Source: BRHc4a sp049325055
GTDB lineage: Bacteria; Bacillota; Desulfotomaculia; Desulfotomaculales; Desulfocucumaceae
Length of the DNA stretch: 64,000 nucleotides
Reading direction: 5' to 3'
Assembly: GCA_049325055.1 (NCBI GenBank)
Contig: JBMOPB010000013.1
Coordinates: 1-64,000, forward strand
The notes beneath the pieces were generated by a model, which was not told the DNA's origin, did no database searches, and saw only the letters and a program-made list of their open reading frames with translations. The translations under genes were made by a program, and so were the position numbers. Positions within the stretch are counted from its first letter, which is position 1. Each line of letters begins with the position of its first letter. This document shows positions 26,473-34,945 of this stretch, piece by piece.

Positions 26473-26500
26473 CATGGCCATTCACTAATTACTTAGCTGT

Positions 26501-26767
26501 TTATATGGCCTTTGGGACTACTTCAAATTTGGATGCCATGTCCTTGGCGCAGTCCTTGCAAACTCTCTTTCCCTGGTAGTCCTGGACGTCTGCTGCATTT
26601 CCGCAAAAAATACAGGCTGGCTCATATTTTTTGAGGATGATTTTTTCGTTATCCACATAGATCTCCAGGGCATCTTTTTCGTCTATGCCCATGGTCCTCC
26701 TCAGTTCGATGGGGATAACGACCCGACCCAGCTCGTCCACCTTTCTGACAATACCTGTAGATTTCAC
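26501..26767 (-). CDS. AbrB/SpoVT-family transition-state regulator
   Basis: An 88-residue regulator with an N-terminal swapped-hairpin AbrB domain (STGIVRKVDELGRVVIPIEL, residues 3-22). A C-terminal knuckle pair follows, CIFCG and CKDC. GTG at 26767 is five bases behind ggaggg; a longer ORF upstream lacks a ribosome site. AbrB represses stationary-phase genes in B. subtilis and lies beside metS there too. The zinc-knuckle tail is common in clostridial members. Confidence 0.9.
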   Translation of the reverse strand: MKSTGIVRKVDELGRVVIPIELRRTMGIDEKDALEIYVDNEKIILKKYEPACIFCGNAADVQDYQGKRVCKDCAKDMASKFEVVPKAI

Positions 26768-26913
26768 ACTATCCCTCCCCTCTTGCACACACAACCTTCG
26801 ACATAAAGAAACAAAATAAGTGTGACTAAATGGTACCAATCATACCATTAAAAGTCAATAGGTGTTCTAAATTTTGGATAATATTGTTTTTACCTGACCT
26901 TTTGGGGGGAAAC

Positions 26914-26942
26914 TTGACATAGGAGTAAAAGGCGGTTAAAAT
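26914..26942 (+). promoter_or_regulatory. Promoter of the metG T-box transcript
   Basis: TTGACA (26914-26919), 17-base spacer, TAAAAT (26937-26942). The T-box leader begins about 30 bases later. Confidence 0.82.
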
Positions 26943-26982
26943 TACCCTATTGGAAAATTATATACCTTACAGGCAGTGAAGG

Positions 26983-27285
26983 GGATGAGTAAGCCGGGCA
27001 ATCCGCCAAGAGAGCGGGGTTAGGTGTAAGCCCGCCGGACCAGCCGGCCGAACATGGCCCCGGAGCCGGGTGTCGAAAGCCTTGTGTAAAATGGGTAATA
27101 ACGTCTGGATAGCACAGGCCGTAGGCTCATCCGGGTTGAGCGCCGTTATCATGCTCGAAGGTTACGGACAACATTGTCTTAAGACCTGATGAGGCCTGTG
27201 CTTGAAAAAGCCCGGGCAAAATTGGGGTGGTACCGCGGAAGAATACCTCCGCCCCCGGCTGTGTGTCGGGCGGAGGTTTTTATTT
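26983..27285 (+). promoter_or_regulatory. T-box leader of metG with terminator
   Basis: A tRNA-sensing leader. Stem I is closed by ggatgag (26983-26989) and ctcatcc (27126-27132). The T-box sequence ggggtggtaccgcgg is at 27224-27238. The terminator (27246-27285) has stem cctccgcccc with gggcggagg and then a T-run. Uncharged tRNA pairing with the T-box would favour the antiterminator. The gene controlled implies tRNA-Met; candidate AUG specifiers are at 27054 and 27091, and I could not decide between them by eye. Confidence 0.9.
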
Positions 27286-27311
27286 TGCCAGGGAGCCGGA
27301 ATTGCGGTTGA

Positions 27312-27339
27312 AATCCAGAATCTTATAGAATTCTGGATT
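27312..27339. repeat. Inverted repeat aatccagaat/attctggatt
   Basis: A perfect 10-base inverted repeat with an 8-base loop between the T-box terminator and metG. It belongs to the same sequence family as the element at 17.5 kb. It lies in the metG leader, so a hairpin would be part of the mRNA. Confidence 0.65.
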
Positions 27340-27394
27340 CCTCTTGGCAATATCTTTGCCCTCCGTAGTTTATTTTTATGAAAGGAGAAAAGGA

Positions 27395-28942
27395 ATGGGA
27401 GAACAAAAGACTTTTTATATAACCACACCCATATACTATCCCAGTGACAACCTGCATATAGGGCACGCCTACACCACGGTGGCGGCGGATACCTTCGCCA
27501 GGTTCAAGAGGCTTACCGGCTACGACGTTTGGTTTCTTACCGGATCCGACGAGCACGGCCAGAAAATAGACAGGGCCGCCCGGTCGAAGGGGCAAACCCC
27601 TTTGGAGTACGTCGACAAGATAGTGGAGGGCTTCAAGAACCTCTGGGCAAGGCTTGAGATCAGCTGCGACGATTTTATCCGCACCACCGAGGAAAGGCAT
27701 AAGAGGGTGGTTTCCGGGATATTTGAGAGGCTGTACCGGCAGGGGGACATATACAAGGCCAGCTATGAAGGATGGTACTGCACTCCCTGTGAAACCTTCT
27801 GGCTGGAGGGCAGGCTTGAGGAAGGCAACTGCCCCGACTGCGGCAGGCCGGTTGAGCTTCTGAAAGAGGAAAGCTACTTTTTCAGGATGTCTAATTACGC
27901 CGACAGGCTTTTAAAGCACATAGAAGACAACCCACAGTTCATACAGCCGGCTTCAAGGCGCAACGAGATGACTAGCTTCATTAAGAGCGGGCTGGAGGAC
28001 CTGTGCGTATCGCGTACCACCTTCGACTGGGGCATTAAGGTTCCCTTTGACCCCAAGCATGTGGTGTATGTATGGGTTGACGCACTGACGAACTATATTT
28101 CGGCCCTTGGCTACGGCAGCGGGGACGACCACCTGTACAAAAAATTCTGGCCCGCCGACATACACCTGGTGGGCAAGGACATCGTGCGCTTCCATACCGT
28201 GATATGGCCGATGATACTGATGGCAGCCGGGATTCCCCTGCCCAAGCAGGTGGTGGGCCACGGGTGGCTGCTGCTTGACAGCGGCAAGATGAGCAAGTCC
28301 AAGGGCAACGTGGTGGATCCCCACGCGCTTATAGATAAATACGGGGTTGACGCCATAAGGTACTACCTGCTGAGGGAGATGGGCTTCGGAGCCGACGGGC
28401 TGTATTCCGAGGACGCGCTTATCAACAGGATAAATAAGGACCTGGCCAACGATCTGGGCAACCTGATCAGCAGGACGCTGGGAATGGCGGATAAATACTT
28501 CAAGGGAGTTATAGGCGCTCCCGGCCCTGCCGAGGGGCCGGATCAGGAACTGATCGCACTGGCCTCAGAGACGCCTGAGGCGGTGGAGGAACTAATAGAA
28601 AAGAGAGAGCTTTCCAATGCCCTGGCGGCAGTCTGGAAGCTTGTGGCCCGGGCCAACAAGTACGTTGATGAAACTGCCCCCTGGGTGCTGGCCAAGAACC
28701 CGGAATCCAGGGATCGGCTCAACACCGTGCTGTACAATCTCACGGAAACAATCCGGTTCATTACGGTGTTGACATCCCCATTTATGCCCCTTATGGCTCC
28801 CAGGGTATGGCCGCTGATGGGGATAGCCGACAGGCCGGAACTGCATACCTGGGAATCCCTTACCTGGGGGCGCTTCCCGGCCGGGGTGGCGGTCAGGAGA
28901 GGTGATCCCCTGTTCCCGCGTATAGAAGAAGTCAGGGATTAG
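27395..28942 (+). CDS. metG: Methionyl-tRNA synthetase, short form
   Basis: A 515-residue class I synthetase that charges tRNA-Met. HIGH is at 21-24 and KMSKS at 298-302; zinc cysteines are at 129, 132, 146 and 149. The ATG at 27395 follows gaaaggagaaaagga; the longer in-frame start is rejected. Bacillus MetS is about 650 residues with a C-terminal tRNA-binding domain; this one ends after the anticodon-binding helices and lacks that domain. Expression is set by the T-box leader. Confidence 0.95.
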   Translation: MGEQKTFYITTPIYYPSDNLHIGHAYTTVAADTFARFKRLTGYDVWFLTGSDEHGQKIDRAARSKGQTPLEYVDKIVEGFKNLWARLEISCDDFIRTTEERHKRVVSGIFERLYRQGDIYKASYEGWYCTPCETFWLEGRLEEGNCPDCGRPVELLKEESYFFRMSNYADRLLKHIEDNPQFIQPASRRNEMTSFIKSGLEDLCVSRTTFDWGIKVPFDPKHVVYVWVDALTNYISALGYGSGDDHLYKKFWPADIHLVGKDIVRFHTVIWPMILMAAGIPLPKQVVGHGWLLLDSGKMSKSKGNVVDPHALIDKYGVDAIRYYLLREMGFGADGLYSEDALINRINKDLANDLGNLISRTLGMADKYFKGVIGAPGPAEGPDQELIALASETPEAVEELIEKRELSNALAAVWKLVARANKYVDETAPWVLAKNPESRDRLNTVLYNLTETIRFITVLTSPFMPLMAPRVWPLMGIADRPELHTWESLTWGRFPAGVAVRRGDPLFPRIEEVRD

Positions 28943-28966
28943 GATTTAGGGCTAGGGGTGATATAC

Positions 28967-29761
28967 ATGCATGATTTAATTCTGGTGGATACCCACGCCC
29001 ACATCGATATAGAGGAATTTGACGGCGACCGGGAGGAAACGGTACAAAGGGCCTCTGAAAGCGGAGTGGCCGTTATAGTAAACGCCTCCTTCGACCTTGA
29101 GTCCTCCCGCCGGTCGGTGGCCCTGGCCGGACGGTACAGCGGACTGTATGCCATCGTGGGGATTCACCCCCACGACGCTGATGAGGCCCCGCAGGGCTAC
29201 CTGGACCGGCTGGCCGAACTGGCCCGGGACCCCAAGGTGGTGGCCCTGGGTGAGATGGGCCTGGACTACTACCGCAACTTAAGCCCCAGGGAGGCTCAGC
29301 AAAGGGTTTTCAGGGAGCAGCTTGCCCTGGCCAGGGAACTGGAAATGCCCGTGGTAATACACGACCGGGACGCCCACGGGGACCTGATGGATATTATCAG
29401 AAAAGACGGTGTGCCGGAAAAGGGCGGCGTGATGCACTGCTACAGCGGCAGCTGGGAAATGGCGCAGGAGTGCATGAAAAGGGGGTTTTATATCTCCATC
29501 GCCGGACCTGTGACCTATCCCAATGCGGCCAGGCTGAAGGATATCGCCGCCAGGCTCCCTTCGGACCGCATACTTATCGAGACCGACTGCCCCTATTTAA
29601 GCCCCCAGGTATACCGGGGCAGGAGAAACGAGCCGGCATACGTCAAATATGTTGCCGAAGAAATAGCCCGGCTACGGGGGATATCAACCGGAGAATTCGC
29701 CAGGGCCGCCTCCTCCAACGCAGCCCGTATATTCGGGATTAAGCTGGAGTACCTCTCATAG
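28967..29761 (+). CDS. TatD-family metal-dependent hydrolase (YabD)
   Basis: A 264-residue TIM-barrel hydrolase. Metal ligands are in DTHAHID (His10, His12), GEMGLDYYRN, VVIHDRDA, MHCYSGS and the last Asp in ETDCPYLSP. TatD enzymes act as 3'-5' DNases or on D-amino-acid tRNA-like substrates; the in vivo role is unsettled. The ATG at 28967 follows ctaggggtg. It follows metG as yabD does in Bacillus. Confidence 0.92.
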   Translation: MHDLILVDTHAHIDIEEFDGDREETVQRASESGVAVIVNASFDLESSRRSVALAGRYSGLYAIVGIHPHDADEAPQGYLDRLAELARDPKVVALGEMGLDYYRNLSPREAQQRVFREQLALARELEMPVVIHDRDAHGDLMDIIRKDGVPEKGGVMHCYSGSWEMAQECMKRGFYISIAGPVTYPNAARLKDIAARLPSDRILIETDCPYLSPQVYRGRRNEPAYVKYVAEEIARLRGISTGEFARAASSNAARIFGIKLEYLS

Positions 29762-29834
29762 GAGGCATTCTTAGAATAAAACGAAATTCCCGGGAATGAG
29801 AGCTTTGTGTATTTGAATGGCGGGAGTGATGTAA

Positions 29835-30365
29835 ATGGCCGAAAACAGGGGCCTGGTGATTGTTTTCACCGGTAACGGCAAGGGAAAAACAACGGCGGCC
29901 CTGGGAATGGCCCTGAGGGCATGGGGCCAGGGAATGAAAATTTTGATACTCCAGTTCATAAAGGGAGGCTGGGTATACGGGGAGCTTATGGCCTCCGGAA
30001 AGCTGGAGGGACTGGAAATAAGGCCCCTGGGTGAAGGCTTTGTCAGGGGAAGTGAAGAAAAGGACGGGGAACTTCACAGGCAGGCCGCCCGCAAGGCCCT
30101 GGAGGAGGCAAAAGGCGAAATAACCTCCGGCAGGTGGGATATGGTGATACTTGACGAGATAATATACGCCGCCGGCTTCAACCTGTTGAGCGAGGAGGAT
30201 TTGCTTGAAGTAATATCAGTGAAGCCCCCTGGGCTGCACCTGGTCCTGACCGGCCGCAACGCCCCGCAGTCCATCATAGAAAGGGCCGACCTGGTCACGG
30301 AGATGATGGAGGTTAAGCACCCTTACAGGCAGGGGATAAAGGCCCAAAGGGGCGTGGAGTTTTAA
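29835..30365 (+). CDS. cobO: Cob(I)yrinic acid a,c-diamide adenosyltransferase (CobO/BtuR)
   Basis: A 176-residue ATP:corrinoid adenosyltransferase. The P-loop variant FTGNGKGKTTAALG is at 11-24, with LDEIIYA later as Walker B. It attaches the adenosyl group in B12 synthesis or salvage. It stands alone, away from other cobalamin genes, and is not part of the Bacillus gene order. No cobalamin riboswitch is seen upstream. A terminator follows. Confidence 0.93.
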   Translation: MAENRGLVIVFTGNGKGKTTAALGMALRAWGQGMKILILQFIKGGWVYGELMASGKLEGLEIRPLGEGFVRGSEEKDGELHRQAARKALEEAKGEITSGRWDMVILDEIIYAAGFNLLSEEDLLEVISVKPPGLHLVLTGRNAPQSIIERADLVTEMMEVKHPYRQGIKAQRGVEF

Positions 30366-30399
30366 TCACAGCCGATAACGCTAAAATCTGCCGCAAATG

Positions 30400-30435
30400 A
30401 AAAGCAGAGGGCAAACAGCCCTCTGCTTTTTGGAT
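30400..30435 (+). terminator. Terminator after cobO
   Basis: Stem aaaagcagaggg/ccctctgctttt with a short loop, T-tail included. Confidence 0.88.
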
Positions 30436-30490
30436 TAATTTACCGTTCTTTGATTTGTTCTGCCGGCATATTTTTTTAATGGGTGATTTT

Positions 30491-31156
30491 ATGGAAATGC
30501 ATGGAAACATATCCTTCTGGATAGCAGCCCTGGAAATTATCCTCATCGACCTGGTAATGAGCGGGGATAATGCTTTAATAATTGCCATGGCTACCAGAAA
30601 CCTGGACAAACAAAACAGAAAAAAGGCCTTTTTGCTGGGGGCACTGGGGGCGATAGCACTCAGGATTCTATTCACCAGCTTGATTGCCGTCACTCTCATC
30701 AGGGTGCCCTTCCTGCAGTTTGCCGGCGGAGTGGTGTTGATCTGGATAGCCATAAAACTTCTTACAGAAAGTGATGAGGAAAGACGCATAGAACCCCAGA
30801 AACACCTGTTGAAGGCCGTTAAGACTATTATTCTGGCCGACCTGGTTATGTCCATGGACAATGTTCTTGCCGTTGGCGGGGCTTCCCACGGAAGCCTTGT
30901 GCTGCTGATAGCCGGCCTTCTGTTCAGCATGACCCTTTTGATGGTGGGGAGCCAGTTGCTGGCTTCGGCAATGTCAAAATTCTATTTTGTCACCTATGTC
31001 GGTGCCGGTATTATCGCCTGGGTGGCCGGTGACATGATCAGCGGCGAAAAGTATTTAAAGCCGTTGTTGCCGGCTCACGGCTCCCTTTATATCGCAATGT
31101 TCGCGGTGATGACGGTTTTTGTTACGGCAGAGGTTATACAGTACAGGAGGCGGTAG
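30491..31156 (+). CDS. TerC/YjbE-family membrane protein, copy 1
   Basis: A 221-residue protein with about seven helices. Two acidic membrane motifs mark the TerC family: IDLVMSGDNAL near residue 18 and ADLVMSMDNVLAVGG near 118. B. subtilis relatives are linked to manganese export and metalation of secreted proteins. The ATG at 30491 follows gggtgatttt; the earlier in-frame start overlaps nothing useful. No yybP-ykoY riboswitch fits into the short upstream gap. It is convergent with a paralogue 43 bases away. Confidence 0.85.
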   Translation: MEMHGNISFWIAALEIILIDLVMSGDNALIIAMATRNLDKQNRKKAFLLGALGAIALRILFTSLIAVTLIRVPFLQFAGGVVLIWIAIKLLTESDEERRIEPQKHLLKAVKTIILADLVMSMDNVLAVGGASHGSLVLLIAGLLFSMTLLMVGSQLLASAMSKFYFVTYVGAGIIAWVAGDMISGEKYLKPLLPAHGSLYIAMFAVMTVFVTAEVIQYRRR

Positions 31157-31199
31157 CCCACGTCCAAAAGATCACAGCTGGCCGTACCGGTCCCGGGGT

Positions 31200-31886
31200 T
31201 CATGCTGCCGGGGTCTTTTCCCTGCGCTTCCTTGCGTTCCATACCCACCCGTATATCAGTACAAAGGCGGTTATCGCCACAGGTACGGCCACATGGATCA
31301 TATCCGTAATGTGGCCGTAATTATTATGCAGAAAGCCCGCCACCATCTTGTCTTCCACAAGCATCTTCCCGGCCGTCCAGCCCAGTATTCCGGCTCCTAT
31401 ATATACGATCACGGGAAACTTCTTCATCAGGTACAGTATTAGCCGGGCGCAAAAAATAATAACGGGTATGCTGGTGGCAAGGCCGATAACAAGCATTACC
31501 CAGTCTCCCTTTGAAACGGCTGCGATGGCCAGGGTATTGTCCAGACTCATTACAAGGTCGGCAAAAATAATTATTTTTACAGCCTGCACGATGTTTTCCG
31601 CAGTCTCGCTCTCCTCCCCGGAGTCGTCCTCCCTGAGCAGTTTAACAGCCACATATGTAAGCAGGAGAGCGCCCGCAGCCTGCAGCAGCGGAATTCTTAA
31701 CAGCAGCACTATCACAATGGTCAGTATGACTCTTAAAACTACCGCCCCGCCGCTTCCTATCAGTATGGCCGCCTTTTGCTGTTTGGGAGGCAGCTTCCGG
31801 CTGGCCAGGGCAATGACCACGGCGTTGTCTCCGCTCAAGACCATGTTGATCATGAAAATACTCAGTAATACAGATATCTGTTCCAT
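31200..31886 (-). CDS. TerC/YjbE-family membrane protein, copy 2
   Basis: A 228-residue paralogue of the convergent upstream gene, with MINMVLSGDNAVVIALA near residue 13 and FADLVMSLDNTLAIA near 110. About seven membrane helices. Start ATG at 31886 behind aagggtgat. Manganese or calcium transport is inferred from the family. The two copies differ throughout, so this is not a recent duplication. Confidence 0.85.
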   Translation of the reverse strand: MEQISVLLSIFMINMVLSGDNAVVIALASRKLPPKQQKAAILIGSGGAVVLRVILTIVIVLLLRIPLLQAAGALLLTYVAVKLLREDDSGEESETAENIVQAVKIIIFADLVMSLDNTLAIAAVSKGDWVMLVIGLATSIPVIIFCARLILYLMKKFPVIVYIGAGILGWTAGKMLVEDKMVAGFLHNNYGHITDMIHVAVPVAITAFVLIYGWVWNARKRREKTPAA

Positions 31887-32232
31887 TAAAAATCACCCTT
31901 TCAGCTGACCGGCAAAAGGGCAGAAGCCGGTTGCATACTTAAAGATATGCAATGCCCATGCCCTATGATTTCGTAAAAACGGGGACTGGGCATAAATGCC
32001 GGGATATATTTTTAAACTATTGCAAAAAACCAGTTATCACAACCGGGTGTTAATAATAGAATGTTAATAGCCGGGTTGCCGGCAACCTGCCATTTCGGAC
32101 CGGTTGCCGGCAACTTTTGACAATCTTAAAAGATACTTTTTTCATGGCTTTGGAAGGAAACCGGGGAAAAAGATAGAAGTATTATTAAAGCATTTATGTG
32201 CGGTGGGAGTGCACCGGAAAGGGGGAGCAGTT
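31887..32232. other. Divergent intergenic region between terC copy 2 and the yabE-like gene
   Basis: A 346-base region with palindromes. A hairpin with arms ttgcatac and atatgcaa is at 31931-31952, a candidate operator or leader for the terC gene. Two copies of ggttgccggcaac, a near-perfect palindrome, start at 32074 and 32102, exactly 28 bases apart, upstream of the yabE-like gene. I could not match a yybP-ykoY manganese riboswitch or a ydaO riboswitch here. Confidence 0.55.
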
Positions 32233-33225
32233 TTGAATAAAGATAGAAAAACCCCGCCTGGCATTTCATCCTTCCGTCCCCGATTAATCATTGCAAGCAT
32301 AGTTATAATGATAATTGCGGCAGGCGCCATTATTGGATTCGCATGGTCCGGGAAAACAGTCGCGCTGGTGGATGATGGAAAAGAAGTTGCAATAAAAACC
32401 AGGGCTGCCGATGTAAAAGAGTTTCTTGAACAGCAAAAGGTGGTCCTGGGGCCCCATGACAAGGTAATCCCGGAACCGGGTGAAAAACTGGCTGAGGGGT
32501 CCCGTGTGGTCATAAAAAGGGCGCACAGGATTACACTGCTGGCGGACAGTGAAAAAACCGATTTTTATTCCACCGGTGAAACTGTGGGGGATGTTCTGAA
32601 GGAAAAAAATGTGGCGCTGGGCGGTGAAGACATCGTCAAACCCGGGGCCGGCGAAAAGATTTCAGGGGACACCGAGATTAGCATAGTAAGGGTTACCACG
32701 GAAACCGAGACGGAAACAGTGACCGTTGCGTGCGATACCCGGCGGGTGCCCAATCCCGATATGGCCAGGGGAATCAGCAGGACAATAAGCTGGGGGCAGG
32801 ACGGAAAAGAGGTTCTGACCTGGAAGGTTACCTACCATGACGGGCAGGAAGTCAGCCGCGGCCTTGTAAACAGGGAAATAGTATCGCAGCCGGTGGATAA
32901 GGTTGTGGAAGTGGGCTCGGCCCAGTCGGTCTCCAGGGGAGGGGAGTCAATCAGGTTCAGGGAGGCCATGGATGTGGTTGCCACGGCCTATACTTACACA
33001 GGTTACAATACTGCCAGCGGCACGGCGCCGGGATATGGCACCGTGGCGGTGGACCCGTCGGTGATACCTTTTGGCACAAGGATGTATATAGACGGCTATG
33101 GATACGGCACAGCCCTTGACAGGGGATCGGCCATAAGAGGAAACCGCATTGACGTATTCCTGGAGTCCGAGGCCGAGGCAAACAGGTGGGGTGTAAGGCG
33201 GGTAAGGGTTTATATAATCGATTGA
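32233..33225 (+). CDS. YabE-like cell-wall protein: DUF348-G5-3D domains
   Basis: A 330-residue membrane-anchored or exported protein. A single hydrophobic segment (LIIASIVIMIIAAGAIIGFA, about 17-36) is followed by two DUF348 repeats, a G5 domain and a C-terminal 3D domain with its three aspartates in AVDPSVIP, ALDRG and NRIDVF, as in MltA-like/resuscitation-factor-type hydrolases. TTG at 32233 follows gggggag; an upstream TTG at 32104 lies in the palindrome and gives a basic 43-residue extension. Peptidoglycan remodelling during growth or germination is inferred. Confidence 0.87.
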   Translation: MNKDRKTPPGISSFRPRLIIASIVIMIIAAGAIIGFAWSGKTVALVDDGKEVAIKTRAADVKEFLEQQKVVLGPHDKVIPEPGEKLAEGSRVVIKRAHRITLLADSEKTDFYSTGETVGDVLKEKNVALGGEDIVKPGAGEKISGDTEISIVRVTTETETETVTVACDTRRVPNPDMARGISRTISWGQDGKEVLTWKVTYHDGQEVSRGLVNREIVSQPVDKVVEVGSAQSVSRGGESIRFREAMDVVATAYTYTGYNTASGTAPGYGTVAVDPSVIPFGTRMYIDGYGYGTALDRGSAIRGNRIDVFLESEAEANRWGVRRVRVYIID

Positions 33226-33230
33226 GCATA

Positions 33231-33259
33231 AAGAGGGGTAAAGCCCTCTTATTTTTTTC
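33231..33259 (+). terminator. Terminator after the yabE-like gene
   Basis: Stem aagaggg/ccctctt followed by atttttttc. Confidence 0.82.
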
Positions 33260-33454
33260 AATTCAGTGTCCGGAAGTCAACAAAATAGTAATTTTAATTG
33301 CCGGGGTTTTGTGGTTAAAATATTTAAAACAGATAGAATGTTGGTATATAGTTAGAATAATAATAACTCCAGGCGGGAACTGCCTGTGGTAAATTATGTA
33401 TATTATAATTCTGGAGCATTAAATTCAGCATAAAGTATTTTTGCCGGAGGAATT

Positions 33455-34330
33455 ATGACTGATGTTGCAGCGCCGTCGGCGGTCAGGGATTTGCTTGAAA
33501 AATACAGCTTCCGCTGCCGGAAAAGTATGGGGCAAAATTTCTTGGTGGACGCCAATATAGTAAACAAAATAGTATCTTCCGCTTCCCTGGACAAGGATGA
33601 CGTTGTGGTTGAAATAGGGCCCGGGCTGGGTGTAATAACCAGGGCAGCGGCCACGATGGCCAAAAAAGTGATTTCAGTGGAACTGGACAGGAATTTGCTT
33701 CCCATCCTGGAAGAAACTCTACAGGGGACGGGAAACGTCAGCATTGTGCCCGGTGACGCCATGGAGGTCGATCTGGATGATATAGTAAAAACCCATGCCG
33801 GGCACAGCGGGCGGTACAAACTTATTGCAAACCTGCCTTACTACATAACCACGCCTTTGATAATGCGTCTTCTCAGAAGCGGGTTTAATATTTCCTCATT
33901 GGTCATAATGATGCAGCTTGAAGTGGCCGAAAGGATTGCGGCCTTACCCGGCGGTAAGGATTACGGGGCCCTTACCGTGGCGGTGCAGTATTATACCGAG
34001 GTCCGCTACCTGTTCAGGGTTCCAAATACTGTTTTCATTCCCCGGCCGGATGTTGATTCCGCCGTGGTAAGGCTTGATAAAAGGTCCAGGCCGGCCGTGG
34101 AGACACCTGATGAAGATCTTTTTTTTAAAACTGTCAGGGGTTCCTTCGGGCAGAGGAGGAAAACGCTGTTAAACGCCCTTGGATCGGCTTTTCCCCATAT
34201 AGCCCGCGATGGGCTGAAGGCGTTGCTGGAAAAGGCGGGAATCGATCCCTCCCGCCGGGGAGAGACGCTGGACATTGAGGAATTCGCTGCCGTCACCCGT
34301 GAGCTGCACGGCTGCATGGGGCACTCTTGA
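33455..34330 (+). CDS. rsmA: 16S rRNA dimethyladenosine transferase RsmA (KsgA)
   Basis: A 291-residue enzyme that dimethylates two adenines near the 3' end of 16S rRNA. MGQNFLVDANIVNKIV, the SAM loop VEIGPGLGVITRA and the catalytic NLPYYITTP are visible. ggaggaatt precedes the ATG. The rnmV gene that lies between yabE and ksgA in Bacillus is missing here. Confidence 0.96.
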   Translation: MTDVAAPSAVRDLLEKYSFRCRKSMGQNFLVDANIVNKIVSSASLDKDDVVVEIGPGLGVITRAAATMAKKVISVELDRNLLPILEETLQGTGNVSIVPGDAMEVDLDDIVKTHAGHSGRYKLIANLPYYITTPLIMRLLRSGFNISSLVIMMQLEVAERIAALPGGKDYGALTVAVQYYTEVRYLFRVPNTVFIPRPDVDSAVVRLDKRSRPAVETPDEDLFFKTVRGSFGQRRKTLLNALGSAFPHIARDGLKALLEKAGIDPSRRGETLDIEEFAAVTRELHGCMGHS

Positions 34331-34365
34331 GCATAAGCCCCGGCCTGAACGAAAAGGTGATGTTT

Positions 34366-34836
34366 ATGTACTTCAACAGCCCCACCAGGGGTAAAATGTC
34401 ATTCAATGAAATGATGGCCGACATTACCGGGTTTATTACCGGAATCCCCACATCATCCTACAAGGTGATAATCGGGTCGGACTCCCAGGTAAGGTCCGAA
34501 ACCTGTTTTATCACTGCCGTTGTGGTGCACCGGCTGGGTAAAGGGGCACGCTATTATTACAGGAAAAAAGTTCAGAGGAAAATAAAAAGCCTGCGACAGA
34601 AAATATTTTATGAGACAGCCCTGAGCCTGGAGGTAGGCAGCATGATAGCAAACTACCTGGCGGGAAGCGGCCTGGACGACCTGGAGGTTGAAATCCACAT
34701 CGATGTGGGCAGGCAGGGGGAGACCAGGGATTTGATCCGGGAAGTTGTGGGAATGGTCACCGGCAGCGGGTTTCAGGCAAAAATAAAGCCGGAGGCTTAT
34801 GCCGCCTCCAGTGTGGCAGACAAGCACACAAAATGA
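34366..34836 (+). CDS. YkuK-like RNase H-fold protein (DUF458)
   Basis: A 156-residue protein with VIIGSDSQVR near residue 33 and EIHIDVGRQGETRDLI near 108, which fit the DUF458/YkuK family with an RNase H-like fold. Function is unknown. The ATG at 34366 is eight bases after aaaagg; earlier starts at 34327 (TTG overlapping the rsmA stop) and 34360 are possible. Spore-formers often carry it. It ends before a terminator. Confidence 0.82.
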   Translation: MYFNSPTRGKMSFNEMMADITGFITGIPTSSYKVIIGSDSQVRSETCFITAVVVHRLGKGARYYYRKKVQRKIKSLRQKIFYETALSLEVGSMIANYLAGSGLDDLEVEIHIDVGRQGETRDLIREVVGMVTGSGFQAKIKPEAYAASSVADKHTK

Positions 34837-34857
34837 TTAATCTTTTTATAAGCCCGA

Positions 34858-34882
34858 CGCCCGGTAGAGGGCGTTTTTTTCT
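34858..34882 (+). terminator. Terminator before yabG
   Basis: Stem cgccc/gggcg followed by seven T. Confidence 0.75.
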
Positions 34883-34945
34883 TCCAGTAACACCCTTGGT
34901 GTTATTGCCATAATATGAAAAAAAGCCAAAAAGGGGGTATCACAG

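Noticed and set aside
25660..26481. 273-codon minus-strand frame
   Set aside because: Antisense shadow of rsmI, produced by GC-rich codon bias.
31887..32103. yybP-ykoY manganese riboswitch upstream of terC copy 2
   Set aside because: Expected because the family is often so controlled, but the consensus sequence blocks could not be found; only a palindromic hairpin is present.
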